Source: Streptomyces actinomycinicus (GTDB lineage: Bacteria; Actinomycetota; Actinomycetes; Streptomycetales; Streptomycetaceae). Taken from it: a DNA stretch of 64,000 bases. Both the position numbers and the translations under genes were made by a program. Below, piece by piece: positions 43,801-52,264 of the stretch. Every line of letters begins with the position of its first letter. Positions within the stretch are counted from its first letter, which is position 1. Below the pieces are notes generated by a model. That model saw only the letters and a program-made list of their open reading frames with translations, did no database searches and was not told the origin of the DNA. The DNA is taken from the NCBI RefSeq assembly GCF_016741775.1, contig NZ_JAERRK010000004.1, positions 124,001 through 188,000 of the forward strand, given 5' to 3'.

Positions 43801-44613
43801 GAGGACACCACCGTCCGCGTCTGGGACGTGTCGGATCCGCGCAGACCGCGGCTCAGGTCGGTCCTCACCCCCGACGCCGGGGAGGTCGGCGGAGCCGGTT
43901 TCGGGCCGGGCGGCCGGCTGCTGGTGGTGTGGGCGCAACACGGAGCCGGCCTGTGGGACCTGACGGACCCGGGCCGTCCCCGGCCGCTGAGCCGGATCGC
44001 CCGGGGCGGGCCGGACGTGACGATGGCGTCGTTCCGGCCGGACGGCCGCACGCTGGTGACGAGCACGGGCGAGTCCGGGTCGCTACGGTTCTGGAACGTC
44101 AGCGAGCCGCGCCGCCCTCGGGAACTCCCGTTCCGGTTCCGGTCCGACCCGCTGGCCCAGGGCGTGTTCAGCCCCGACGGCCGGAGCCTGGCCGCCGTCC
44201 ACCGGACGGACGCGACGATCTGGCTCATCGACGTCGGCGACATCCGTCGCCCGGTGAGGGTGACGCAGCTGCAGACGTCCGGGGCCTGGCTGTACGCGCT
44301 GGCCTACTCCGCGGACGGCCGCCGGCTGGCCGCCGGCACCGGGGACGGCAGGGTCCTGCTGTGGGACGTGCACGGTGCGGCTGGTCCCGCCGTCCTCGCC
44401 GGCCATCCGAATCCGGTGCCGGCCGTGGCGTTCGGCCCGCACGGCGACACCTTGGCCACCGGCGGCAACGACTTCACGGTGCGGTTGTGGGACACCGGCC
44501 TGGACCGGGTCACCGCCCGCATCTGCGACACCGCATACCCGCGGATCACCAGGGCCGAGTGGGAACGCCACTTCCCCTCGGTCGGCTTCGACCCGCCCTG
44601 CCCCGCACCATGA
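40825..44613 (+). CDS. XRE-STAND NTPase-WD40 protein with a TTA codon
   Basis: 1262 aa; RBS GGAAGGGAAGG before ATG 40825. Order: XRE-type helix-turn-helix (about 10-85: YRALAQKAHYSSTTLSDAAAG cut here), NTPase with Walker A GPSGSGKS (148-155) and Walker B LIVADQFEE (229-237), winged/helical region, one membrane helix (about 548-567), then about 13-14 WD40 blades (630-1245; VRLWN, ARLWD, VRVWD). The same architecture is common in streptomycetes and belongs to nSTAND1 proteins. Leu158, directly after the P-loop, is encoded by TTA (41296-41298), which makes translation depend on the bldA tRNA. The XRE domain suggests DNA binding or, as in other STAND proteins, an adaptor role. Confidence 0.9.
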   Translation: MPRGERPLDLDTGPLTRFAADLRKLREAAGRPPYRALAQKAHYSSTTLSDAAAGRTLPSLSVTLAYVEACGGDRRAWESRWHAVAAEIAAGAQGEEQEEPGEAGGQGTPYAGLSAFQPDDADRFFGRERLTGEMLTKVRERRFLAVFGPSGSGKSSLLRAGLVARVRASGRPVMLFTPGPHPVEECAVHLAATTSESPGALMTELREDPAALHLRIRQAMTDRSPDIDMLIVADQFEEVFTLCRDRDERDAFIAMLVAAATAPAGRTRVVLGVRADFYGHCVRDPLLAEAMRDAQFAVGPMSSQELREAVTRPARLAGCTVTGPLLAAVVADATGQPGALPLVSHAMVETWRRRSGSRLTLEGYLAAGGIQHALAQTAEAAHRALSPVQQGIARSLFLRLTALGDGTEDTRRRITRDELDPGPDTAFVLEALARQRLVTLDEQSIEITHEAIIRCWPRLRGWLTEDRERLLLHRQLTDATASWEAHDRDPHALYRGARLAAALDLAAADGTRLTTRERSFLDASRDGQAGELAAVRRRTVRLRQLVTLLTVLVVVAATAGALAIGSRNSAVRQRNVAVARKAAADAAEVRKQNPALAAQLDLAAYRLAPTDDVRDQLMSTFATPYTSRLTGHTSDVVSLSFAPESTVVATASWDRTVRLWNVGDAHRPVQLAVLHQPWRLLAVAFGRGGRVLAAASERSVRLWDVTDRRAPTELTTLPDQRAAPTWVAFPAGGGVLATGHADGAARLWDVTDPGRPRLLATLPGHRSAVTSMAFSPDGHMLATTGGTTARLWDVTDPAHPRHREVLRGHTDTVTSVAFGPDGRTVATGGWDHTARVWRIGGGSRTRPPAVLAGHTTIVWSVAFSPDGRTLASVGGPTLFWDVADPAHPKRVSTIPSGAYQAAFSPDGRLFAASDRLLDLRDLSLGNHEDVVTSLAFAPGGHVLASASWDGTARLWQVTDGRALWPLSVLRGHTRFVRSVAFGPDGRTLVTASEDTTVRVWDVSDPRRPRLRSVLTPDAGEVGGAGFGPGGRLLVVWAQHGAGLWDLTDPGRPRPLSRIARGGPDVTMASFRPDGRTLVTSTGESGSLRFWNVSEPRRPRELPFRFRSDPLAQGVFSPDGRSLAAVHRTDATIWLIDVGDIRRPVRVTQLQTSGAWLYALAYSADGRRLAAGTGDGRVLLWDVHGAAGPAVLAGHPNPVPAVAFGPHGDTLATGGNDFTVRLWDTGLDRVTARICDTAYPRITRAEWERHFPSVGFDPPCPAP

Positions 44614-44632
44614 CGGCCCTCCCGCCGGCGAG

Positions 44633-44651
44633 GACCGCGCGGACCGCGGTC
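44633..44651. terminator. Hairpin between convergent STAND and S9-peptidase genes
   Basis: GACCGCG-N5-CGCGGTC, with further pairing of flanking GCCGGC and GCCGGC. It lies in the 60-bp gap between the two stops and could serve both strands. Confidence 0.45.
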
Positions 44652-44673
44652 GGCCGGCTCGTCAGGCGCCCGG

Positions 44674-46914
44674 TCAGCCGCTCAGGTGCCGTTGCAGCCA
44701 GTCGGCGGCGGCCCGGCGGAAGAGCCGGCGGTTGTCGGCGCGGAGGAACTCGTGGCCCTCCTCGCGCAGCGTGAGCACTTCGGCGCTCAGGCCCCGTTCC
44801 CGGGCGGCGCGTACGAACTGCTCCGACTCCCCCGGCGGCACGTTCGTGTCGTGCTCACCGTGCACGGCGAGCACGGGCGCGCGCAGCGCGTCGATCCGGC
44901 TCATCGGTGAGAGGGCGTGCAGCAGTTCACGGTCGTGCTCGGGGTGGCCGTACTTGTGCGCCGCCGACTGGGCGATCCACGGCTCGGTCCCTTCGAAGAA
45001 CGTCGCGAAGTCCGACATGCCGCAGACCGCCACCCCGGTGCGGAAGAGATCCGGGTGCCAGACCAGGGAGGCGAACGTGAGGTAACCGCCGTAGGAGCGG
45101 CCCATGACGGCCAGCCGGGCGGGGTCGGCGGGGCCGGCCAGCACCGCGTGCCCGGCGCAGTCGGCCACGTCGTCCAGCGCCGCGAACCGGCCCCGGCCCA
45201 GGTCCGCGTCGACGAACGACTTGCCGTATCCGGACGATCCACGGACGTCGGGGGCGAAGATGTCCAGGCCTCGTCCCAGGATCTCGTGGTACAGCGGGTT
45301 GAGGACGGGCCGTTCCTGTTCCTCCGGACCACCGTGGAGGTGGATGACGCAGGGCGCCGGTTCGCCGGGACCGCGGCCCGGGGCCCGGTAGTACCAGCCG
45401 TGCAACGGCAGTCCGTCCCGTGCGGTCAGGCTCAGCTGAACCGGCCGCACCGGCGGGCGGCCCGGGGGGACGGAGTCCTCGTCGCGGGACGACCAGGGCG
45501 TGCGCACCGGCGCGACGCTCTCGGGGAGCCACCACAGGCCGGGCCGGCGCTGGGATCCGGACAGGGCCAGGAACAGCCGTCGCGCACCGGCGTCGACGAT
45601 GCGGGTGACCACCTCGTGAGGCAGGGCCACTTTCCGGGGCGGGCCGGTGGCGGCTCCGGCCGTGTCGGACGGGTCCGTGTCGCGGATCTCCACCTCGCTC
45701 ATGCCCCGCGCGTTCCAGGCCAGGACGGCGGCGCCGCCGTCGTGGGTCATGTGCAGCAGCTCGAGGTCGCTGTCCGCCCGCTCGGCGGTGACCGACCAGC
45801 TGCGCGGCCGGCCTTCCGGGTCGAGTCCGGCGGCGAGCAGCACCGCGAACTCGCGGTGGGCGTCGCTGCGCAGCCACAGGGTGTCCGCGCGGGGCGAGAA
45901 CCGGCCGATCCACGGGTCGCCGTCGGCGACGGGCACCACACAGGTCGTCGAGCGGTCGGTGGTGCGCACCACCACCGCCTCGCGCCGTCCGCGGGGCCCC
46001 CGGCGCAGCACCGCCAGTTCTCCGTCGCGGCTGAGATCGCACACGCGCAGGGTCGCCGTGTCCTTCTCGGCGGCGAGCAGCACCGGCGCGGTCACACCGT
46101 CGGGGTCGATCAGGTAGGCCGACAGTCCGTCGCCGAAGCCGGCCGCAGGGGCGGTGTGCCGGTCCTGTGGGCCGGCGGAAGCCGTCAGGGCGCCGGTCCC
46201 GGTGGGTGACGCCGGGCCGTGGGCGCTGTCCGTGCGGGGGGCCGCGCCGAGGAGTACGGCGTCGCCGGTCAGGTGCGGCCAGCCGGCCGCAGCGGGCTCC
46301 GCCTCGGCGTGCGGGGGCGAGAGTACGGCGGTGGGTGCGGCGGTGGGCACCGCGACGGTGACGGCGACGGCCGAGCCGTCGTGCGCCCAGCAGCCCAGGT
46401 AGGCCGAGCTGCCGGGTTCGGCTCCGGCGAGGATGTGGCGGTCGGTGCCGTCGGGGCGTACGCACAGCACCCGCGTGAGTTCACCGCCGCCGGGGGCCGT
46501 GGTGTAGGCGATCCAGCGGCCGTCGGGCGACCAGGACACCTCCTGCACGGGGTCCGGTTCGGCGTCGAGCAGGTGCACTTCGTCGCCGTCGGGGGGCCCG
46601 ACCCACAGCTGGGGGACTCCGCCGCGGTCGCAGATGAAGGCGACGCGGAGTCCCGCGGGGTCGGCGGAGGGGTACCAGCAGCCGTGCGCGATGAGCCGCG
46701 TCGTCGCGTCGCGCGGCCCGGAGGCGTCCGGCAGCGGGATGCGGGCGGGGGCGGCGAAGGCCGCGGGACCGCCGTCCGGCGCCGGCGGAACCCCGTCGGC
46801 GCCGGACGGCGGGTGCGCGGCCACGGCCTGCCCGGGGGTGGCCGTCGCCGTGACCGGGCAGGCCACAGCCTCCGTGGTGCGCCTCTCGGTCAGATTCCGT
46901 GCGTCTGCAGCCAT
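44674..46914 (-). CDS. S9-family serine peptidase (prolyl-oligopeptidase/acylaminoacyl type)
   Basis: 746 aa. A beta-propeller-like N-terminal half (VSWSPDGRWIAYTT, GCWAHDGSAVAV) is followed by the alpha/beta hydrolase domain with Ser in MGRSYGGY, Asp in HGEHDTNVP and His in EEGHEF. IHLHGGPEEQE is the oxyanion region. No signal peptide, so it acts on cytoplasmic peptides. The ATG 46914 lies 25 nt inside the end of the amidotransferase gene, so the two are co-transcribed and probably coupled. It may process the product or substrate of the neighbouring ligase and amidotransferase. Confidence 0.87.
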   Translation of the reverse strand: MAADARNLTERRTTEAVACPVTATATPGQAVAAHPPSGADGVPPAPDGGPAAFAAPARIPLPDASGPRDATTRLIAHGCWYPSADPAGLRVAFICDRGGVPQLWVGPPDGDEVHLLDAEPDPVQEVSWSPDGRWIAYTTAPGGGELTRVLCVRPDGTDRHILAGAEPGSSAYLGCWAHDGSAVAVTVAVPTAAPTAVLSPPHAEAEPAAAGWPHLTGDAVLLGAAPRTDSAHGPASPTGTGALTASAGPQDRHTAPAAGFGDGLSAYLIDPDGVTAPVLLAAEKDTATLRVCDLSRDGELAVLRRGPRGRREAVVVRTTDRSTTCVVPVADGDPWIGRFSPRADTLWLRSDAHREFAVLLAAGLDPEGRPRSWSVTAERADSDLELLHMTHDGGAAVLAWNARGMSEVEIRDTDPSDTAGAATGPPRKVALPHEVVTRIVDAGARRLFLALSGSQRRPGLWWLPESVAPVRTPWSSRDEDSVPPGRPPVRPVQLSLTARDGLPLHGWYYRAPGRGPGEPAPCVIHLHGGPEEQERPVLNPLYHEILGRGLDIFAPDVRGSSGYGKSFVDADLGRGRFAALDDVADCAGHAVLAGPADPARLAVMGRSYGGYLTFASLVWHPDLFRTGVAVCGMSDFATFFEGTEPWIAQSAAHKYGHPEHDRELLHALSPMSRIDALRAPVLAVHGEHDTNVPPGESEQFVRAARERGLSAEVLTLREEGHEFLRADNRRLFRRAAADWLQRHLSG

Positions 46915-48671
46915 ATCTCCAGCAAAGCCACTTGCCACAGCGCGTTGGCTCCGCGCCTGGTGCGGTGTCGGTCGGGGGCCGCCAGGAGTCCGTCGAGGTA
47001 CGAGTCCTTGAAGAGGCCGCGCCGTTTGGCCTCGGGAGCGTGGAGCGCCTCGCGCACTCGTTCCAGGACGGGTCCGGCCATGTGGGTGATCGCGGGGACC
47101 GGGAAGTAGCCCTTGGGACGGTCGACCACCTCGTGGGGCAGCAGCTTGCGGCCGGCTTCCTTCAGGACGCCCTTGCCGCCGTCGGCCAGCTTCAGCTCGG
47201 GCGGACAGGCGGCTGCGAGTTCCACCAGCTCATGGTCCAGGAAGGGCACCCGGGCCTCCAGGCCCCAGTCCATGGTCATGTTGTCGACGCGTTTCACGGG
47301 ATCGTCCACGAGCATGACGTGGGTGTCGAGCCGCAGGGCCGCGTCGAGTGCGGTCTCGGCGCCGGGCGCCGCCATGTGCTCCCGCACGAACCGGCCCGAG
47401 ACGTCGTCGGCGGGCAGCATGTGCGGCTGGAGCATCGCGGCGAGGTCGGCGTGCGACCGGTCGAAGTAGGTGTCGGCGTACCTTGCGGGTTCGTCCTCGC
47501 GGGCGACGGAGGCCAGTCTCGGGTACCAGCGGTACCCGGCGAAGACCTCGTCCGCGCCCTGCCCGCTCTGGACGACCTTCACGTTCTTGGACACCTGCTC
47601 GGACAGCAGGTGGAACGCGACCACGTCGTGGCTCATCATCGGCTCGCTCATCGCCGCGACCGCCCCGTCCAGGGCCGTCGACACCCGCTCCGAGGGAACG
47701 ACCAGCTGGTGGTGATCGGTGCCGAACTCCCCGGCGATCAGGTCGGAGTACGCGAACTCGTCGCCGTCGTCGCCGCCCTCGGACTCGAACCCCACGCTGA
47801 ACGTCGCCAGGTCCCGCTGTCCCTCGTCGGCCAGGAGCGCCACGATCAGGCTGGAGTCCAGGCCGCCCGAGAGCAGGACGCCGACGGGCACGTCGGCGAC
47901 CATCCGCCGGCGCACGGCGGTGCGCAGGGCGTCGAGCACCGCGTCCCGCCATTCGCTCGGGCTCATGCCCGCGTGCTCGGGACGGCGCGTGTACGACGGC
48001 TGCCAGTAGCAGTGCTCCTGGTGGGTGCCGTCGGGCTCGACGATCCGCACGGTGGCCGGCGGGAGCTTGCGCACCCCGGCCAGGACGGTGCGGGGTGAAG
48101 CCACGGTCGCGTGCCAGCTGAGGTACTGGTGGACGGCGACCGGATCCAGCGAGGTGTCGACGCCCCCGGCCGCGAGGAGGGCCGGCAGGGACGACGCGAA
48201 ACGCAGCCGGCCGGGGCTCTGCGCCAGGTACAGGGGTTTGATGCCGAGCCGGTCGCGGACCAGGATCAGGCGGCCGGTGCGGTGCTCGACGAGCGCGAAG
48301 GCGAACATGCCGAGGAATCGGTCGACGCAGGCGGTGCCCCACTGCCGGTACGCCTTCAGGACCACCTCGGTGTCGGAGGTGGAGCGGAACCGGTGGCCGA
48401 GGGCCTGCAGCTCGCTGCGCAGCTCCTTGTAGTTGTAGATGCACCCGTTGAAGACGCCGGTGACCTCCTGCCCGGGGTCCGTCATGGGCTGGGCGCCGCG
48501 CTCGGAGAGATCGATGATCTTCAGGCGGCGGTGCCCCAGTGCCACCGCGCCCTGCGACCAGATCCCCTGGCCGTCGGGGCCGCGGGCCGCGAGCCGGTCG
48601 CTCATCCGGGCCACGGCCGCCAGGTCGGGCGGCCCGCCGTCGAAGCGCATCTCTCCGCTCAGACCGCACAT
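46890..48671 (-). CDS. 'Trio'-type asparagine-synthetase-like amidotransferase (N-acetylglutaminylglutamine amidotransferase family)
   Basis: 593 aa. Cys2 (MCGLSGEMRF) is the glutaminase nucleophile, followed by RGPDGQG, HRRLKIIDLSERGAQPM and FNGCIYNYKEL. The synthetase half has the PP-loop SGGLDSS. The N-terminus and length match the amidotransferase of the three-gene NAGGN osmolyte cassette (TIGR03104) better than AsnB. In NAGGN cassettes the partners are a GNAT/ATP-grasp ligase and an M42 peptidase. Here they are a YbdK ligase upstream and an S9 peptidase downstream. GGGGAGGTG lies before ATG 48671, which overlaps the stop of a 30-aa ORF. Confidence 0.85.
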   Translation of the reverse strand: MCGLSGEMRFDGGPPDLAAVARMSDRLAARGPDGQGIWSQGAVALGHRRLKIIDLSERGAQPMTDPGQEVTGVFNGCIYNYKELRSELQALGHRFRSTSDTEVVLKAYRQWGTACVDRFLGMFAFALVEHRTGRLILVRDRLGIKPLYLAQSPGRLRFASSLPALLAAGGVDTSLDPVAVHQYLSWHATVASPRTVLAGVRKLPPATVRIVEPDGTHQEHCYWQPSYTRRPEHAGMSPSEWRDAVLDALRTAVRRRMVADVPVGVLLSGGLDSSLIVALLADEGQRDLATFSVGFESEGGDDGDEFAYSDLIAGEFGTDHHQLVVPSERVSTALDGAVAAMSEPMMSHDVVAFHLLSEQVSKNVKVVQSGQGADEVFAGYRWYPRLASVAREDEPARYADTYFDRSHADLAAMLQPHMLPADDVSGRFVREHMAAPGAETALDAALRLDTHVMLVDDPVKRVDNMTMDWGLEARVPFLDHELVELAAACPPELKLADGGKGVLKEAGRKLLPHEVVDRPKGYFPVPAITHMAGPVLERVREALHAPEAKRRGLFKDSYLDGLLAAPDRHRTRRGANALWQVALLEIWLQTHGI

Positions 48672-48763
48672 CACGCACCACCTCCCCTGCGCGTCTCCGG
48701 GCGGAGCGGCGGCATGGCGTGCTCCGTCCCGTCCGCCGGTGTGTGGTCCGGGTTGGTGGACAT
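48671..48763 (-). CDS. 30-aa ORF translationally coupled to the amidotransferase gene
   Basis: ATG at 48763 is preceded by GAAGGAGA (nine nt away). The ORF ends in TGATG, its stop sharing bases with the amidotransferase ATG. The peptide is polar and Pro/Thr/Glu/Arg-rich (MSTNPDHTPADGTEHAM start, RRGGGA end). It may be a leader that couples translation, or a peptide substrate of the ligase/amidotransferase/peptidase set; nothing in the sequence decides between these. Confidence 0.5.
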   Translation of the reverse strand: MSTNPDHTPADGTEHAMPPLRPETRRGGGA

Positions 48764-48831
48764 GGTGGTGCGTCTCCTTCGGAACTCGTGCAGTACGGGA
48801 TTCGGATTCGGCAGTGTCCCCCGGTCTCGCG

Positions 48832-50079
48832 TCAGCGGCCCGCGATCCTTGCAGGACGGGAGCCGGATGCGTCTTCGACGGGCACCGGACGGGAACCGGA
48901 GCCGCCTTCGGCGGACACCGGGCGGTTTTCGGAGGGCAGCTCCACGGTGGTGGGGCGCCCGGTGCGGCTCGCGACGGGCCGGCGGCGCCGGTCCTCGTCT
49001 CCCCTGGTCTCCGCGATCGCCAGGTCCGTGCAGGCCAGCAGGTCCTCCTCCGCCGCGGTGCGGCGCATGCGGTGGGCGGCGCTGCCGTCCGTGAGCGCCT
49101 TCTCCGCCAGGTCCCGGACCGTCTGCCAGTCCCCGGCCGCCTCCAGTGCCGGGCGGACGTGCGCCAGGAGGCCGCGGACGACCTCGGCCGCGGGCGCCTC
49201 GTGACGGGTGCGGGGGTCGACCAGGGATCCCTCGAGGCCGGAGCGTGCCGCCCGCCAGGACGCGGCGCGCAGCCATTCGTGGTGCCCGCCGCAGGCGGGG
49301 GCCCGCGCCCCTTCCAGCCGCTCACCGGCCTCGGTCACCAGGGCCCGGAAGAGCCCGGTGACCAGTACGACCGTGGCCGCGCGCGGGCAGGCGTCGCAGA
49401 TGCGCAGTTCGAGGGTCTTCTGGTGGGCCGAGGGGCGTATGTCGTTGTAGATCATCCCCGCGTCGCTGATGACGCCCGAGTCGATCAGGGCCTGCACGGC
49501 CGCGTCGTACTCGGCGGCGTTCGCGTAGCAGCCGACCGGGCCCGCGGTGGGCCAGCGCTGCCAGACCATCGTCCGCCAGCTGGCGTAGCCGGTGTCGGTG
49601 CCCAGCCAGAAGGGCGAGCTTGCGGACAGGGCAAGCAGGACGTGCAGCCACGGCGACACGTCGCACATGACGCGTACCGCGAGGTCGCGGTCGGTGGCGT
49701 CGACGTGGACATGGGTTCCGCAGATCAGCTGTTCGTCGGCGACCATGCGGTACTCGTCGATCATGTGGCGATAGCGACGGCCGGCCGTGGGATGCATGTC
49801 CGCGGTGCGGGCCAGCGGTACCGTCCCGGCGGACACGACGGCAAGCCCGTGACTGGTCGCCGCGGCGTCCAGCCGGCGCCGGGTGCTGGTCACGTCGCCG
49901 TACAGGTCGTCCAGTGACGTGTGCACGCCACTGTTCGACTCGACGGTGGCCTGTTGCAGCTCGGTCGTGAAAGTGGGGCGGGGCAGCTTCTCCAGCACCG
50001 TGTCGGCTCGCGGTACGAGCAGGCCCGTCTCCACCTCGACGATATGGAACTCCTCTTCCACTCCGATGCGAATTGTCAC
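48832..50079 (-). CDS. YbdK-type carboxylate-amine ligase (glutamate-cysteine ligase 2 family)
   Basis: 415 aa. RIGVEEEFHIVE at the start, LQQATVESNSGVHTS, CGTHVHVD, MIYNDIRPSAHQKTLELRICDACP are the family's ATP/Mg and substrate motifs. The domain ends at about 365; a 50-residue tail with imperfect Gly-Ser-Arg-Pro repeats is extra. The enzyme would join a carboxylate, typically a gamma-glutamyl group, to an amine with ATP. Start GTG 50079 with AGGAGC upstream. It lies 68 bp upstream of the 30-aa ORF in the same orientation. Confidence 0.88.
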   Translation of the reverse strand: MTIRIGVEEEFHIVEVETGLLVPRADTVLEKLPRPTFTTELQQATVESNSGVHTSLDDLYGDVTSTRRRLDAAATSHGLAVVSAGTVPLARTADMHPTAGRRYRHMIDEYRMVADEQLICGTHVHVDATDRDLAVRVMCDVSPWLHVLLALSASSPFWLGTDTGYASWRTMVWQRWPTAGPVGCYANAAEYDAAVQALIDSGVISDAGMIYNDIRPSAHQKTLELRICDACPRAATVVLVTGLFRALVTEAGERLEGARAPACGGHHEWLRAASWRAARSGLEGSLVDPRTRHEAPAAEVVRGLLAHVRPALEAAGDWQTVRDLAEKALTDGSAAHRMRRTAAEEDLLACTDLAIAETRGDEDRRRRPVASRTGRPTTVELPSENRPVSAEGGSGSRPVPVEDASGSRPARIAGR

Positions 50080-50316
50080 GGCGCTCCTAAAGGTGAAGGA
50101 GGGACGCTCGGCGGGCGCTGGCTGTGCATCTCCGACTTCCCAGCTTCCCCGTTGCTAACCAGGACCGCTCAACGGAGACATCTGCATCACGGATGAGCAA
50201 TCGGGGGACCCGTGCTCGTGCGGGGCGTCGGACACCGGCTCCCTGAGGGTGCGGCACTCGCCCCCCGGCTGCAAGGTGGGAGAGCCGTACACACGTTCCC
50301 CAGCAGGAGGTCGACC

Positions 50317-50553
50317 ATGGCGAAGGCGAAGGGCACGCCGGGGAAGGACCAGCCTTCCAAGGGCGACAAGGTGGCGTGGCGCAGCCACGGAACCGAGACC
50401 ACGGGCAGCGTCGAAAGAAAGATCACCAAACGCACCGAGGCGGCGGGACGCACCGTGGACGCCTCGCCCGACGACCCGCAGTACGAGGTGCGCAGCGACA
50501 AGTCCGGCCGCACGGCCGTGCACAAGCCCTCGGCCCTCAAGAAGAAGAAGTAG
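50317..50553 (+). CDS. DUF2945 (hypervirulence-associated TUDOR-type) small protein
   Basis: 78 aa, highly charged (KGDKVAWRSHGTETTGSVERKITKRT, shortened), the DUF2945/HVA1 signature of a short Tudor-like barrel, ending in a lysine run. RBS AGGAGG before ATG 50317. Followed after six bp by a DUF3140 gene, a frequent actinobacterial pair. Presumed nucleic-acid binding or stress protein; no function is established. Confidence 0.85.
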   Translation: MAKAKGTPGKDQPSKGDKVAWRSHGTETTGSVERKITKRTEAAGRTVDASPDDPQYEVRSDKSGRTAVHKPSALKKKK

Positions 50554-50559
50554 ACCGGC

Positions 50560-50901
50560 GTGACCAGCACCGACCAGCACCGCGAGACCTGGGACGCCTT
50601 CCGGGAACTGGTGAACATGACCCCCTCCGCCCTGGAGAAATGGCTGGCGACGGAGGACTCCCGGGCCGCCGGACAGCACAAGGACGGGGGCGAGTCCACC
50701 GGTCACGCCTCCGGACGCGCGATCGTCACGATCCTGCGCAAGAAGAAGGACGACCTCTCGGACGCGGACTACGCGCACATGCGCAAGGTGATCGGCTACA
50801 TCCGCCGCCACCTCGCACAGCGCCCCTCCGGGGACCCGCGGGACACCCGGTGGCGCCACTCGCTGATGAACTGGGGCCACGATCCGCTCGACGACGGCTG
50901 A
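50560..50901 (+). CDS. DUF3140 protein
   Basis: 113 aa from GTG 50560. TWDAFRELVNMTPSALEKWLATEDS and SGRAIVTILRKKKDDLSDADYAHMRKV are typical of DUF3140, a helical protein with a SAP/plasmid-stabilisation-like DNA-contact pattern. Co-transcribed with the DUF2945 gene. Confidence 0.85.
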   Translation: MTSTDQHRETWDAFRELVNMTPSALEKWLATEDSRAAGQHKDGGESTGHASGRAIVTILRKKKDDLSDADYAHMRKVIGYIRRHLAQRPSGDPRDTRWRHSLMNWGHDPLDDG

Positions 50902-50976
50902 ACGGAGGCATTCGCACCTTTGCGGACGCCTACAGTGGAATGCGCCCCCAGTCCTGACCAGCCGAGCGGAGCAGCC

Positions 50977-52197
50977 ATGAAGCACCCCTCCGCCACGCCG
51001 GCCGCCGACGTCGACGCCTTGTTCGGTCTGGACGCGCTGGACACCGGCGCGCCGCCGGACGAGTGCGGCTCGGCCGGCCACGACGGCGTCCGCGGGCCCG
51101 CAGCGGAGGACCGCTCCTCCTTCCGCGACTCGCCCACGGCCCGCCGCCTCCTGCCCGTGCGGACCGTCTACGCGGAACCCGGCTCCGCCGCATCCGCGCG
51201 CGGCCGTGAGATCCTCGCCCGCTTCCCGGACGCCGAAGTGACCGAGGTGGACTCCCACTGGCGCATCCCGGGGCTGCACGGGAACGAGGGGAACGTCGAG
51301 CGGTGGGTGCGGGTGAAGGGGGAGACGCTGGTCCTGGGCGAGCGGAAGACGCTGACCACACGGCCCAACGGGCGCTCCGCCGACTGGATCGCCCCCGGTG
51401 CGTCCAATGGATGCGCCATGGCCTGCGCGTACTGTTACGTGCCGCGCCGCAAGGGATACGCCAACCCCATCACCGTCTTCACCAACATCGACGCCATCAT
51501 CGCCCATCTGGCCCGGCACATCGCCCGTCAGGGCCGCAAGCCCGAGCCCAACCAGTGCGACGAGTCGGCCTGGGTCTACGACATCGGCGAGAACGGCGAC
51601 TGCTCGGTGGACGCGCTGATCAGCGACAACACCGCCGACCTCGTCCGGTTCTTCCGCCGGCGGCCCTCGGCGAAGGCGTCGTTCGCCACCAAGTTCGTCA
51701 ACCCCGATCTGCTGGCCCTGGACCCGCGGGGCAGGACCCGCATCCGCTTCTCGCTGATGCCCGCGGCGGACTCGCGGCTGCTGGACATCAGGACGTCACC
51801 GGTGGACGACCGGATCGCCGCCGCCGCGGACTTCCTGGAGGCGGGGTACGAGGTGCACTTCAACCTCTCCCCCGTGGTGCTGCGCCCAGGCTGGCAGGAA
51901 GCGTGGACGGAGGTGCTCCGGCATCTCGACGACGTCCTGCCCGACCGGGTCAAACGGCAGGCCGCCGGCGAAGTGATCATGCTCACCCACAACCGGGAAC
52001 TGCACGAGGTCAACCTGGGCTGGCACCCCCGTGCCGAGGAGGTGCTGTGGCAGCCCGCCCTGCAGCAGGGCAAGCGCTCCGAGAACGGTGCGCTGAACGT
52101 CCGCTACACCAACCGGGTCAAGGCGGAGGCCGTGCAGGCCCTGCGCGGACTCGTGGCGTCCCACGCCCCCTGGCTGCGCATCCGCTACGCCTTCTGA
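50977..52197 (+). CDS. Spore-photoproduct-lyase-family radical SAM protein
   Basis: 406 aa. The radical SAM cluster motif is GCAMACAYCYV, the Cx3Cx2C cysteines. It continues with RKGYANPITVFTNIDAI and SAWVYDIGENGDCSVDAL, which is the SPL family pattern. SPL repairs UV-induced spore photoproduct in spore DNA using S-adenosylmethionine. Actinobacterial members are long and of unproven substrate. ATG 50977 with CGGAG upstream. The first 60 residues are low in conservation. Confidence 0.87.
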   Translation: MKHPSATPAADVDALFGLDALDTGAPPDECGSAGHDGVRGPAAEDRSSFRDSPTARRLLPVRTVYAEPGSAASARGREILARFPDAEVTEVDSHWRIPGLHGNEGNVERWVRVKGETLVLGERKTLTTRPNGRSADWIAPGASNGCAMACAYCYVPRRKGYANPITVFTNIDAIIAHLARHIARQGRKPEPNQCDESAWVYDIGENGDCSVDALISDNTADLVRFFRRRPSAKASFATKFVNPDLLALDPRGRTRIRFSLMPAADSRLLDIRTSPVDDRIAAAADFLEAGYEVHFNLSPVVLRPGWQEAWTEVLRHLDDVLPDRVKRQAAGEVIMLTHNRELHEVNLGWHPRAEEVLWQPALQQGKRSENGALNVRYTNRVKAEAVQALRGLVASHAPWLRIRYAF

Positions 52198-52264
52198 GGG
52201 CTTCGGACGCCCGCCGCCACATCACCGGCCTGCACGTGGGTACCTCCCCGCAGAGGAGGTTGCG

